This document shows, in pieces, positions 47,001 through 58,291 of a stretch of 64,000 nt of DNA. This stretch comes from Rutidosis leptorrhynchoides (Eukaryota; Streptophyta; Magnoliopsida; Asterales; Asteraceae), in the NCBI RefSeq assembly GCF_046630445.1, contig NC_092340.1, positions 364,106,001-364,170,000 of the forward strand, read 5' to 3'. The stretch's first letter is position 1. Every line of letters starts with the position of its first letter. The notes under the pieces are model-generated. The model was given only the letters and a program-made list of their open reading frames with translations. It was not told the DNA's origin and made no database searches. A program made the position numbers and the translations under genes.

Positions 47001-48532
47001 TTTTAGCATTTGAATTTCTTCTGTTGTTGGTTCATATCCATTAGCTATAAGTGTAGCTAACATTTCAGCTTCATCAATTGGTTCATTACCTTCTCCTAAA
47101 GAACATTCTCCTGTTCCTTGTAATTCTGGAAATTCTTCTAATAATTCTGCATGTGCATCTATAGTTTGAATATAATAACATGTATCATCTGCAGATTGTG
47201 GTTGTTGCATTGCTCTATCAACTGAAAAGGTAACACTCTCATCCTCTATACTTAGGGTCAGTTTCTTACCGAACACGTCTATCATTGCTTTAGCCGTGTT
47301 TAAGAATGGTCTTCCTAATATGAGAGGAACTTGAGAATCTTCTTCCATGTCCAAAACAACAAAATCTACTGGAAATACTAAAGTACCAACTTTAACTAGC
47401 ATGTTCTCCATTATCCCTCTAGGATATTTTATTGATCTATCGGCTAGTTGTATGCTTATTCTGGTTGGTTTCAATTCTCCAAGGTCTAGTTTAGCGTATA
47501 GTGAATACGGCATTAGATTTATACTAGCACCTAAGTCTGCCAATGCTTCTATTGAACTAAGACTACCCAGAAAACATGGAATTGTGAAACTTCCTGGATC
47601 AGATAGTTTTTCTGGTATCTTATTCAACAGCACTGCTGAACAATTAGCATTCATAGTAACAGCCGAGAGTTCTTCCATTTTCTTTCTATTTGAGATTAGA
47701 TCTTTCAAGAATTTAGCATATCTTGGCATTCCTGAAATCACATCAATGAAAGGAAGATTTACATTTATCTGTTTAAACATATCCAAGAATTTGGATTGCT
47801 CGGCTTCTAGTTTTTCTTTCTTCATTTTACTCGGATAAGGAAGTGGTGGTTGGTATGGTTTAACATAAGGTTTATCCTTAACTGTGTTATCTTCATTAAC
47901 CCTTTCAACTACCGGTTCTTTTTCCTTATCTTGATCAGGTTGTGGTTCTTGTGGAGTAGGAATAGTTTCATCAGAAGTTACAGGTATTTCAGGTGGTTTA
48001 AGTGTTGTACCACTTCTTGTGGTAATAGCTTTAGCTGTTTCATTCCGGGGGTTAGCATTTGTATCGCTAGGTAGACTTCCCGGTTTTCTTTCACCTATTA
48101 ACCTTGCTAGGTTACTCACTTCTTGTTCCAGATTTTGAATAGAAGCTTGTTGATTTCTAAATGCTTGAGCATTTTGTTCATTGGTTTGTTTTTGAGATGT
48201 GAAAAACTGCGTTTGAGTTTCAACTAGCTTCGTCATCATATCTTCTAAATTCGGCTTTTTATCATCGGTTTGTTGTGGTGGTTTGTTTTGAAAATTAGGT
48301 CTTTGCTGGTTGTAAGTATTATTGGATACTTGTTGATTGCTAGGACCTTGTTGGTTGTTGTATGGAATATTTCGGTTATAATTTTGGTTTTGATTGTAAA
48401 TCGGTCTTGGCGGTTGATAATTATTCTGATAATTATTTCCAGGCCTTTGGTTTATGTATGAAATATTCTCTCTTTGTTCCATTGTTAATTCAATACTGAG
48501 ACAATCTTTTGTCAAATGTGGTCCTCCACACT
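44043..48532 (-). CDS. Element B gag (C-terminal end) and pol: protease, RT, RNase H, integrase (intact, 5' part displaced by C)
   Basis: The frame is open for about 1495 codons on the minus strand, ending in TAA 44045-44043. It begins in the second half of the gag zinc knuckle (GGPHLTKDC), directly after the C insertion site. The apparent start in the local frame is a TTG, so it is not a true start; the real N-terminus is at 59413. Next come a Q/N-rich gag tail ([16 protein letters not shown]), protease [11 protein letters not shown] (plus about 47524-47540), RT with FMDDFSVFG (46195-46220), RNase H with [14 protein letters not shown] and TDHSALRYL, integrase zinc domain (GPTGGHYGP...[11 protein letters not shown]), then [10 protein letters not shown] (44911-44940), SDRGTHF and a GPF-type end ([19 protein letters not shown]). 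No internal stop was found. Close to element A's pol but a separate family. Confidence 0.94.
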
Positions 48533-50314
48533 TGATGATGTAGCGTGAGGGTACGAAATAGTATTATTTTTACTAGGAAATACTACAAAATATGACACAA
48601 GTTTTATTAATTTACGGATGGGATATACCTAAACCTTGCTACAACACTTATAGGCAGTGTACCTAATCGTAGAGTAGTGTAGTTTTTAGTAAGTCCGGTT
48701 CGTTCCACAGGGAGCTGGTGAAGTTAACGCTATATTATTAAGTTTATTTGTAAAAATATATATATAAATAAGTAGTAGTATTATTATAAAATGGGGGTTT
48801 TACCGTTTAATGACCGGTTTGTCGATTTTAAGCGTAAAAATAAATGACAAAAATTAAAGTGCGTAAAATAAATTGCGATAAATAAAATGACAGAAAATAA
48901 AATGACAGAAAATAAAAGTGCGATGAAAAATACAATAAAACAATTATGCTTATTTAAACTTCCGTAATCATGATGTTTAACGTTTTGATTTTAATTAATT
49001 GTTACTCGGGTTAATTGTCCTTTGTCATGGTTTATTTGATACCTATCTGGTTTTTATCCATAATAGTCCATCGGTCATAAATATAAAGTGCGAGTGTCCT
49101 CGTCAAATTACCCTTATACCCGAAGTCAAATATTCCAACTAATTAAGGATTTAAACTGTGACGCAGTTATCACTTCTGTCAACAATTACACCAGTTATCA
49201 CTGTATGTAATCTACCCCTGTTTTGATTAGATATGAATATTAATTTACCCACTTGATCAGTTTGAATAATCAATTACCCAACCCGAATAATTAATTAAAT
49301 GATTATAATAGATTCCATATGAACGTCACTAAATAGGACAACCATAATCATTATTAATTATTAGGATAATTAATTTGAAGATAGGTTCGACAGACTCCAA
49401 TGAGTTGTCACTCAATTAGACAATACCCCCCATCTATTAATAGTCAATAGTCAAATTTTCACAAGTGTCGGTCTTTTGCCCAAACCTTAATTATGGTACA
49501 AAATCCAATAACCCCGTCTTAATATTTAGTCAAACATCACGATTACTTCGGCTTAAATAAGCATAATAATAACTTAGTTACGAGACATTAATTTAAAAAG
49601 GAAGAACATAACTTACAGTGATTATTAATCGCGTAGCGTTACACGGACAGAGTTCCTACTTTAAAACCCGTAAAACATTTCTTACAATAACCCAATTATT
49701 ATTAATCTTAAATTAAACTTAATATTATAAATATAAATATAAATTACATAAGAAAGAAAGAAGATTGGAAAAAGGTGTATCTAAATCATCGATTTAGATG
49801 GCCTTTTATAGGCAAATGATAAATTGAAATTTTCACTTATGACCCCTGAACTATGCTCAATTAACAACTTTTTATTATTCAATATTATTCTTATTATGAA
49901 TTATTTAAATATTATATTTTATTCTTGTGCATAGTTGACTCATAATTTTTACACCGTTGCGTCGAGCGTTGAGAGTTGACTCATGTCCCGGTTCCGGATT
50001 TTCGAACGTCCTTTCGTACAATTTTATATTGTGTACTTTGCGTTTTGTAACTTGTACTCTTGTCATTTTTAGACGTTCTTCATCAATAAATTGAACCTTT
50101 TGAATTGTATCTTGTACATTTGAGCTTTTTGGACGTTTTGGTCTTTCAAATCTTCGTTTTTGTCTTTAAATCTTCATTTTCGAGCGATTTGCGTCTTTCG
50201 TCTTCGCACTTATTTATTTAACTATTACAACTAAAAATAAGGAAATTACATTTAAAAACTTTACATATTGGAACGATATTGCTACTAAATATATGTTCAT
50301 TTGGAACACTATCA
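48533..50314 (-). repeat. Element C 3' LTR
   Basis: In minus orientation TGATAGTGTTCC...CATCATCA. It contains CCTATAAAAGG (minus; plus about 49800-49810) beside the dyad ATCTAAATC-ATC-GATTTAGAT (about 49780-49800), and the Athila LTR block shared with A and B (about 48630-48715). Confidence 0.93.
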
Positions 50315-52630
50315 AATATCCCCACACTTGAGCGTTGCTTGTCCTCAAGCAATACAGAACTTGAAATAAAAACATACATGAATCACTTTTTTATTCATCA
50401 CATTTTGTACATCAGTGATTTTGATATAGCAGTATAAACAATGGCAGTAATGATGGTTAAAGGTGGGTGTGTCATCCACAGTTGCCTTGGGTTTAGGTCA
50501 ATGACACTTGCAATCAAATAGCCGATTTACTTTCGGTTTCCAAAGCAAAGTGCACATTTGAAAGGCGGTTTACAGTCCCACATGACTATAAAAATTTAGA
50601 TCCTTTAGGAAATAGGATCTTTATGAAAACATTTGATCTTTTGAAAATTCAATCTAGCTTTTACCCTAGATAAGTTTTCTGATTTGATCCACCATTGGTG
50701 TTGCAAAATATATTTGTGGATCAATATTTTGGCTAAAAACATTTAGGTTCGTGTAATCCACTGCTATCCCGGTATCGAAAAGCACACATCCAGTTTACTT
50801 GTTCCGTATATTACCTTTCGGCAAACTACCGTCCGGTTGTAAAGGAAAGCGATGAACAAGAAACTGTTAAGGCAATGTCCCGTGACATGCAGATGATTAT
50901 GGTCTTATTAACGTGTCGGATGCTAGAACTATCCTTGGTAGGAGCGATAGTAAAGATCATCCTATAATTTTTCGGTCTGGCACAAGGTCCTGTCTCCGAC
51001 CATGCTATGCAACCACCGTTCTTACGGTTGACACCCGATTTGGTTCAGGTGACCTAATGAATTCCAGGTGAATTTCTTAGGATTTTACGTTCAATGGTAA
51101 TGAACGCATTGAAAATGGGTTTTCAGAAAACAAATCGGTTTGTATTTTTGATCAAAATATTTTCTCGTTCAAGCTCGAGTTTAGATATCATTGAATTCCA
51201 TGAGTTTGTAATTCTCAATCTTTAAAGTCAATCTCAAGGATTGAGTAATATCAGGCTTAAAAGCTGATTTTTGATCTTTTAAGGAGATTATCCTTTCTGG
51301 GGATCTGATTCATTAGTCTTATCAAGCTAATTTGCACGGTGCCTCCCCATTGTACGAGATAAATCCTTCTCATGGTTAGGATAAATCTGACCACCTGGCG
51401 ACCCTGTTTGATGCTGAGGTCCGTGGATTTCCTGCTGATTTTAGAGATGACTTTTCTAGATTTTTCGTCAACCTACAGCTGGTCTGGATGACAACTTCAT
51501 GACCTAAATCAAGAAGCGCGTGTCTTTTTCGGAAGACTTTACTTCCTTTTAATGATGGAATTGATTCATCGTGTAGATCCATCTTTCTTTAAAATATATT
51601 ACAGTAAACCGGGTAAAACTGATTAGTATCGTCCAAAGCAAAAGTACCTGCAATAATTCTTATACAAAAATATGTGATATATGTTTTAAATTGAATAACT
51701 TGGTACATTCTTCCCACACTTAGTTTCTTTCTTTGCCTTTTTATTTTCTTCTATTTCATTTTAAATGAATTCAAGCGTTTTAGGGTGTTTCTCAATTTAT
51801 GTCCTTTTCGAGGTAACGATAATTTCGGTATTATCACCTAGTTTTCATCGTTCATAAATATGTATAAACATGATTTTGAGTTCATTTAATTGAAAATTTT
51901 TCAAATTTTCACAAAATTTGGCAAATAAACTAAGTGTAAACCCGAGAGAATTTATAACCCTTCCCCACACTTGAGATCATGCAATGCCCTCATTTGCATG
52001 AAATCAGACTATAATTATAAATTCATGAGGGTGATTAGTGTAGAAAAGTGATTAAAAATATCCAGTTTGTAAGCATATTATTTTACATCACATTTGATAT
52101 TTTGCGCCTTGTCATCAAAATTAGTAGTTTTTTGTTGAACTTAATGACAGTCTTTGAAAGTGCGCTGTTTTACCCTGTTGTGTACATAACATAAAATACA
52201 AACATATATACATATTTTTGAAGTTTGGTATATAACCCCCTACGTTCAAAAATTAATATAATATTTTTTTTTTTTTTTTTTGCATACTTTAGATTAATAA
52301 AATTAAATGATAACAAAATTTGTCGCCCCGCCCTCGGGTAAAGCAATTTCGGCTCAACGACCTAGTCTTTAACTCACGAAGAATTTTAGAAATCATTTTT
52401 TAAACTTAATGAATTAAAGTAAATTTTGTTTTTAAAAACTTAAATTAAAATGCATATTAATTTCATAAAAAAACCTACAAAACAAAAATTCAGAATGGAG
52501 GGAGAAAACTAGTTCTTTAGTGTCTGCTAGCGGAAAAGACCAATCGGGTTCCATTCTCGGAACTACACGAGAACAGAACAACTAACTCTAGATAGCATTT
52601 TCTTTTTAGAACATTTGAATCTCCCCACAC
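50315..52630 (-). other. 3' untranslated region of C
   Basis: Noncoding and mostly homologous to 27252-29330 of B, with an extra block of about 110 bp near 50455-50565. It has the PPT (AAGTGTGGGGATATT, minus) and hairpin TTGCTTG-AGGA-CAAGCAA (50335-50352), hairpin TCATGCAA/TTGCATGA (51977-52001) next to AAGTGTGGGGAAGG, further AAGTGTGGG copies at 51711 and 52621, and the A/B/C conserved block at 52134-52158. A T run lies at 52265-52280. The frame 51376-51582 also occurs in B but looks non-protein. Confidence 0.75.
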
Positions 52631-55348
52631 TTAGGTAGCCGTGGTGTCAAAATTGTGATTAACTTCATCGTTAATTTCTCTTGGTCCATAATCAACTTGC
52701 ATATCCGTGACTTTTTCTTTAAGCCATTGGTCGGATTCCTGTGTAATATCCACAATTTCAACTAGTTTCTCCTTTTCTTTAGGTGATAGATTGGATACTA
52801 ACCGGTTACATAACTTAAAGTTCCCCTTGGTTCTAGCATCGCGAATCCGTTTAATAAGTTTCTTCATTGAACTATTAATAACGGGATCATTTAATTTCGT
52901 ATCAACAACGGGGTTCTTTGTTATCATGTCATCATTAGGTGTTACTTCATTTTCCCCACACTTAGGCGTTTTATTATTGCTAAGCACTACCGTTGGAGTT
53001 GGTAAAACAACATGGTTATTACCAATCGTTTTTACTGGTTCAACGGTTTTAGTTGGTGGAGATTTAGACTTTCGAATCATAAAGGTGATTGATTTGTTAC
53101 CACTTTTAAGTGTCATTCTTCCATTTCCTACATCAAATAACGCCCCGGTGGACGCAAAGAATGGTCGACCTAAAATTAGAGGAACGTTTGGGTCCTCTTC
53201 TATATCAATGACAATAAATTCGACTAGAAAGGTTAAATTACCTACTTGAACGGGTAGGTTGTAAGCAATTCCAACTGGGTGCTTAATGGTTTGATCAAAG
53301 AGTCGAACACTCATATCCGTTGGAGTTAACTTACCTACTCCTAATCTCTTATATAAGGAAAGAGGCATAACATTTACACTTGCACCTAAATCTGCTAGTG
53401 CATCATACATGACACAATCACTAAGTAGACAAGGAACAATAAATTCACCCGGATCACCTACCCTAGGTGGAGGTTTTGGTGGAACTGTATTCACCGGGTT
53501 TATATTTACAGCTTTTGTTTCTTGCACTTTCTTATTCTTTTTCTTCTTCTTCTTTCCAGAGGTATCACAATCTTTATTACCTATCACTTGCTCATACTCA
53601 ACTCCTTTTCTTGGAAACGGGATGGGTGGTTTGTATGGTGCCACCACTGGCTTTACATACTCGGGTGGTGGTGGTGTAACTTCTTCATTGTTACTCTCAT
53701 CTAAAACCTTCCCATCTTCTGGTGCTGGTTTTTCAGAATTCGTTGAAACCATATTAACATTCTCATTCCGAGGATTTACTTCAGTATTACTCGGTAGCTT
53801 TCCTTGTTCCCTTTCACTCATCATGCTAGCAAGAGTACCTACGTGTTTTTCAAGATTCAAAATGGAAGCTTGTTGAGTTCTTAATGACTGATCAAACCTC
53901 TCGTTCGTTTGGGTTTGAGATGTAATGAATTGTGTTTGAGATTCAATCAGCTTTGCCATCATTTCTTCTAGATTTGGCTTTTTCTCTTCGGGTTGTTGTG
54001 GTGGTTTATACAAGCTAGGTCTTTGTTGATTGAAAGTGTTGTTTTGAGTTGGTTGGTTATTCGGACCTTGTTGGTTATACGAGTTGTTGTTTGGTCCATT
54101 TGGATTGTAAAGAATGTTTTGATTTCGATTGAAGTTTAGCTTTGGCGGTTGATAATTATTTTGATAATTATTTCCAGGTCTTTGGTTCATATAGGAAACA
54201 TTCTCTCGTTGTTCCAATGTTGGTTCAATGTGACAATCTTTCAATAAGTGTGGTCCACCGCATAGCTCACAACTGATTCGTATTGCGTGAATATCTTTAT
54301 TCATCTTTTCCATTCGTCTTTCGAAAGCATCTATTTTTGCGGAAACGGAATCAAAGTCATGGCTAGAATCAGCTCTAGCCGCTTTAGATGATCGAAAGAT
54401 ATCTTTTTCTTGGTGCCACTCATGAGAGTGGGAGGCTGTATTATCAATAATTTTGTAAGCTTCAGTTGCGGTTTTCTTCATGATGGAACCACCAGCTGTT
54501 ATGTCGATGTCTTTTCTTGTAGCGATGTCTACGCCTTTATAGAAGATTTGCACTATTTGAAAAGTATCTAGACCGTGTTGAGGACATCCTCTCAACATCC
54601 TTCCGAATCTTGTCCACGCCTTATATAATGTTTCATTTGGCTTTTGCGCGAATGTAACAATTTCTCCTTGAAGTCTCACGGCTTTGGATGCCGGAAAGAA
54701 TTGTTTAAGAAATTTTTCTACTAAAACATCCCATGTATCAATCGCCCCTTCAGGTAACGATTCTAACCAATCTTTGGCTTCTCCCTTTAAAGTCCAGGGA
54801 AACAACATGAGATAGATCTGCTCATCTTCCACTTCTCGGATTTTGAATAGTGTACAAATTCTTTTAAACGTACGAAGGTGTTCGTTAGGATCTTCATTCG
54901 GTGCACCACTGAATTGGCATTGGTTAGTTACCATGTGTAGAATTTGTCCTTTGATTTCATAATCTGGCGCATTAACTTCTGGCTTAATAATGGCGTGACC
55001 TTGGCCCGTGCGTGTGGCTCTCATTCGATCTTCCATACTTAGAGGTTCCGTTACTTCCATAATTGAATTTGTTGAATACGAATCACTAGAGGATTCTGAT
55101 TTAATGGTTTGTGGCTCAGGAGGAATAATTAGTGGTTCAAGATCTTGGAATTGTCCTTGAATATGCTCCGGGTTCTCAGTTGTGAAATCGGGTTCAAAAG
55201 ATGGATTATCGAAAATTTGAGTTGGAGTTCTTGGTTGATTAGATGATGATTCTAAAGAAAAATCAACGGCGACAATATTGGCTGAATGCCTTGATCGAGT
55301 TACAGGTGGTGAACGTATGACCGGCGGCGAACGTCTTGCTCGGTGCAT
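52631..55348 (-). CDS. Element C gag-protease polyprotein, intact, 905 aa
   Basis: ATG 55348 (MHRARRSPPVIRSPPVTRSRH) to TAA 52631. The gag core has QCQFSGAPNEDPNEHLRTF, FPWTLKGEAKDWLESLPEG and LYKAWTRFGRMLRGCPQHGL; the zinc-knuckle variant is CELCGGPHLLKDC (plus 54233-54271); a Q/N/P-rich tail follows. Protease: ADLGASVNVMPLSLYKRL (plus about 53375-53400) and [10 protein letters not shown]. The gag is close to B's (58292-59413), but the protease is clearly more diverged from B's. The last about 130 residues (KKLIKRIRDARTKGNFKLCN, then LSPKEKEKLVEIVDITQESD) have no counterpart in A or B. The final [18 protein letters not shown] matches the very end of B's pol ([12 protein letters not shown]), which marks an internal deletion that removed RT, RNase H and integrase but kept the frame. 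It would form particles and process itself, but cannot copy or integrate. Confidence 0.93.
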   Translation of the reverse strand: MHRARRSPPVIRSPPVTRSRHSANIVAVDFSLESSSNQPRTPTQIFDNPSFEPDFTTENPEHIQGQFQDLEPLIIPPEPQTIKSESSSDSYSTNSIMEVTEPLSMEDRMRATRTGQGHAIIKPEVNAPDYEIKGQILHMVTNQCQFSGAPNEDPNEHLRTFKRICTLFKIREVEDEQIYLMLFPWTLKGEAKDWLESLPEGAIDTWDVLVEKFLKQFFPASKAVRLQGEIVTFAQKPNETLYKAWTRFGRMLRGCPQHGLDTFQIVQIFYKGVDIATRKDIDITAGGSIMKKTATEAYKIIDNTASHSHEWHQEKDIFRSSKAARADSSHDFDSVSAKIDAFERRMEKMNKDIHAIRISCELCGGPHLLKDCHIEPTLEQRENVSYMNQRPGNNYQNNYQPPKLNFNRNQNILYNPNGPNNNSYNQQGPNNQPTQNNTFNQQRPSLYKPPQQPEEKKPNLEEMMAKLIESQTQFITSQTQTNERFDQSLRTQQASILNLEKHVGTLASMMSEREQGKLPSNTEVNPRNENVNMVSTNSEKPAPEDGKVLDESNNEEVTPPPPEYVKPVVAPYKPPIPFPRKGVEYEQVIGNKDCDTSGKKKKKKNKKVQETKAVNINPVNTVPPKPPPRVGDPGEFIVPCLLSDCVMYDALADLGASVNVMPLSLYKRLGVGKLTPTDMSVRLFDQTIKHPVGIAYNLPVQVGNLTFLVEFIVIDIEEDPNVPLILGRPFFASTGALFDVGNGRMTLKSGNKSITFMIRKSKSPPTKTVEPVKTIGNNHVVLPTPTVVLSNNKTPKCGENEVTPNDDMITKNPVVDTKLNDPVINSSMKKLIKRIRDARTKGNFKLCNRLVSNLSPKEKEKLVEIVDITQESDQWLKEKVTDMQVDYGPREINDEVNHNFDTTAT

Positions 55349-56485
55349 TCACTGAATATCCTATTAGTTTTTAAAAATGAAAGAAAAATTATAATAAGTT
55401 ATCCAATTAATAGACTTTTCTGATTTTGCCCACGTTTCGAATAGCCAAAAGATGCAGCAGAGGGGCAGGATTCGTTTGGTCTCAATATAATTGAGTACTG
55501 TTTGGCTCCAATAACCCGGTCCACGTACAAATCCAACTATTACTACGAACCAGAAAATTTTGATGTCTATCAATTTAACCACTTAAAATAAATTTTCGTA
55601 ATTTTAAGAAATTTAGAGAAGAAGTAGAAAAAATTCTAAGTCCTAAAAACTAGAATGGCGAGAAATAAGAGAGAAAAAGATTGCGCGTCAAAAAGTGTCG
55701 AAAAATAAAAAGGTCGAAAAATAAGCGTCGAAAAATAAAAATAAGAAGGTAGTGCGAAATACGGCGTCGTAAAATTCTAAAGCACCTAAAACTTAGTCTA
55801 AGGAATAAGCACTTAAGGGATTTTACGGCAAAGCCTAAAAATTCTAGAAGTAAAAATAACTATGGCAAAACTAAACTTAATACTAAAAGTTGCGACTATA
55901 GTCTAAAAATCTAAAGGTAATAAAACTAAAAAAAAAAAATTTTTTTTTTTTATAGACAAAATCTTAAAAAAATATATTTTTTTTTTAATAATTTTTTTTT
56001 TTACGTTTTTTTTTTTTTACGTTTTTTTTTTTTTTTAAACGATTTTTTTTTTTTACAATTTTTTTTTTTAAAACGAATTTTTGTTTTTCTTAAAAAAAAC
56101 GTTTTTTTTTTTACAATTTTTTTTTTTTTTTTTTTATAAAAAACGAATTTTTTTTTTCTTTAAAAAAAACGTTTTTTTTACACAAATTTTTTTTTTAACT
56201 CATTTACTATTCATGAATAGTAAATGAAAAGAAATTAATTAATTTACTATTCACATGAAAGCGACATTATAGAAATTATTAATTATAAGTTACATAATAT
56301 ACCCCTGAAGTATTTAATAAATACGATTTTTTTAAAATTTACGTATCAAATTTTGATTCTAAAATATTATTATATTATTATATTCTATTTCAATATTATT
56401 ATATTATTATATTCTATTTCAATATTATTATATTATTATATTTAATTTTAATATTATTATAATTAAAAATATAGCGTTTTAGCGC
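55349..56485 (-). repeat. Element C leader, low-complexity A/T runs and short tandem repeats
   Basis: The part next to the ORF (55364-55760) is homologous to B's leader (59430-59730). Further up are many T/A runs separated by ACG or ACAA (55929-56200) and then an approximately 29-bp tandem repeat of TATTATATTATTATATTC type, three copies (about 56367-56450). The frame 55364-55582 is shared with B (59365-59646) but has no recognisable product and is probably untranslated leader. Confidence 0.7.
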
Positions 56486-56503
56486 TCCCCGGCAGCAGCG
56501 CCA
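56486..56503 (-). other. Element C primer binding site (tRNA-Asp-like)
   Basis: Minus strand TGGCGCTGCTGCCGGGGA, a variant of the Athila site TGGCGCCGCTGCCGGGGA used by A and B, with one further change; located six bases inside the 5' LTR. Confidence 0.85.
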
Positions 56504-56509
56504 AAAACT

Positions 56510-58291
56510 TGATGATGTAGCGTGAGGGTACGAAATAGTATTATTTTTACTAGGAAATACTACAAAATATGACACAAGTTTTATTAATTTACGGATGGGA
56601 TATACCTAAACCTTGCTACAACACTTATAGGCAGTGTACCTAATCGTAGAGTAGTGTAGTTTTTAGTAAGTCCGGTTCGTTCCACAGGGAGCTGGTGAAG
56701 TTAACGCTATATTATTAAGTTTATTTGTAAAAATATATATATAAATAAGTAGTAGTATTATTATAAAATGGGGGTTTTACCGTTTAATGACCGGTTTGTC
56801 GATTTTAAGCGTAAAAATAAATGACAAAAATTAAAGTGCGTAAAATAAATTGCGATAAATAAAATGACAGAAAATAAAATGACAGAAAATAAAAGTGCGA
56901 TGAAAAATACAATAAAACAATTATGCTTATTTAAACTTCCGTAATCATGATGTTTAACGTTTTGATTTTAATTAATTGTTACTCGGGTTAATTGTCCTTT
57001 GTCATGGTTTATTTGATACCTATCTGGTTTTTATCCATAATAGTCCATCGGTCATAAATATAAAGTGCGAGTGTCCTCGTCAAATTACCCTTATACCCGA
57101 AGTCAAATATTCCAACTAATTAAGGATTTAAACTGTGACGCAGTTATCACTTCTGTCAACAATTACACCAGTTATCACTGTATGTAATCTACCCCTGTTT
57201 TGATTAGATATGAATATTAATTTACCCACTTGATCAGTTTGAATAATCAATTACCCAACCCGAATAATTAATTAAATGATTATAATAGATTCCATATGAA
57301 CGTCACTAAATAGGACAACCATAATCATTATTAATTATTAGGATAATTAATTTGAAGATAGGTTCGACAGACTCCAATGAGTTGTCACTCAATTAGACAA
57401 TACCCCCCATCTATTAATAGTCAATAGTCAAATTTTCACAAGTGTCGGTCTTTTGCCCAAACCTTAATTATGGTACAAAATCCAATAACCCCGTCTTAAT
57501 ATTTAGTCAAACATCACGATTACTTCGGCTTAAATAAGCATAATAATAACTTAGTTACGAGACATTAATTTAAAAAGGAAGAACATAACTTACAGTGATT
57601 ATTAATCGCGTAGCGTTACACGGACAGAGTTCCTACTTTAAAACCCGTAAAACATTTCTTACAATAACCCAATTATTATTAATCTTAAATTAAACTTAAT
57701 ATTATAAATATAAATATAAATTACATAAGAAAGAAAGAAGATTAGAAAAAGGTGTATCTAAATCATCGATTTAGATGGCCTTTTATAGGCAAATGATAAA
57801 TTGAAATTTTCACTTATGACCCCTGAACTATGCTCAATTAACAACTTTTTATTATTTAATATTATTCTTATTATGAATTATTTAAATGTTATATTTTATT
57901 CTTGTGCATAGTTGACTCATAATTTTTACACCGTTGCGTCGAGCGTTGAGAGTTGACTCATGTCCCGGTTCCGGATTTTCGAACGTCCTTTCGTACAATT
58001 TTATATTGTGTACTTTGCGTTTTGTAACTTGTACTCTTGTCATTTTTAGACGTTCTTCATCAATAAATTGAACCTTTTGAATTGTATCTTGTACATTTGA
58101 GCTTTTTGGACGTTTTGGTCTTTCAAATCTTCGTTTTTGTCTTTAAATCTTCATTTTCGAGCGATTTGCGTCTTTCGTCTTCGCACTTATTTATTTAACT
58201 ATTACAACTAAAAATAAGGAAATTACATTTAAAAACTTTACATATTGGAACGATATTGCTACTAAATATATGTTCATTTGGAACACTATCA
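56510..58291 (-). repeat. Element C 5' LTR
   Basis: 1782 bp. Differences from the 3' LTR seen by eye: G/A in AGATTRGAAAA, C/T in TTATTYAATA, A/G in TTTAAATRTTA. Inserted in B's gag; TSD ACACT follows at 58292-58296. Confidence 0.93.

Larger units (their letters stand above)
48533..58291 (-). mobile_element. Element C: non-autonomous Athila-related element with gag and protease only
   Basis: On the minus strand, 5' LTR 56510-58291, 3' LTR 48533-50314 (1782 bp each, about three differences), TSD ACACT (48528-48532 and 58292-58296). Total 9.8 kb. The internal part has a tRNA-Asp-like PBS, a low-complexity leader, one 905-aa gag-protease ORF and a 2.3-kb 3' region homologous to B's. RT, RNase H, integrase, the accessory ORF and the env-position gene are all missing. 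High LTR identity shows recent movement, which must have used enzymes from another element. Confidence 0.93.
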
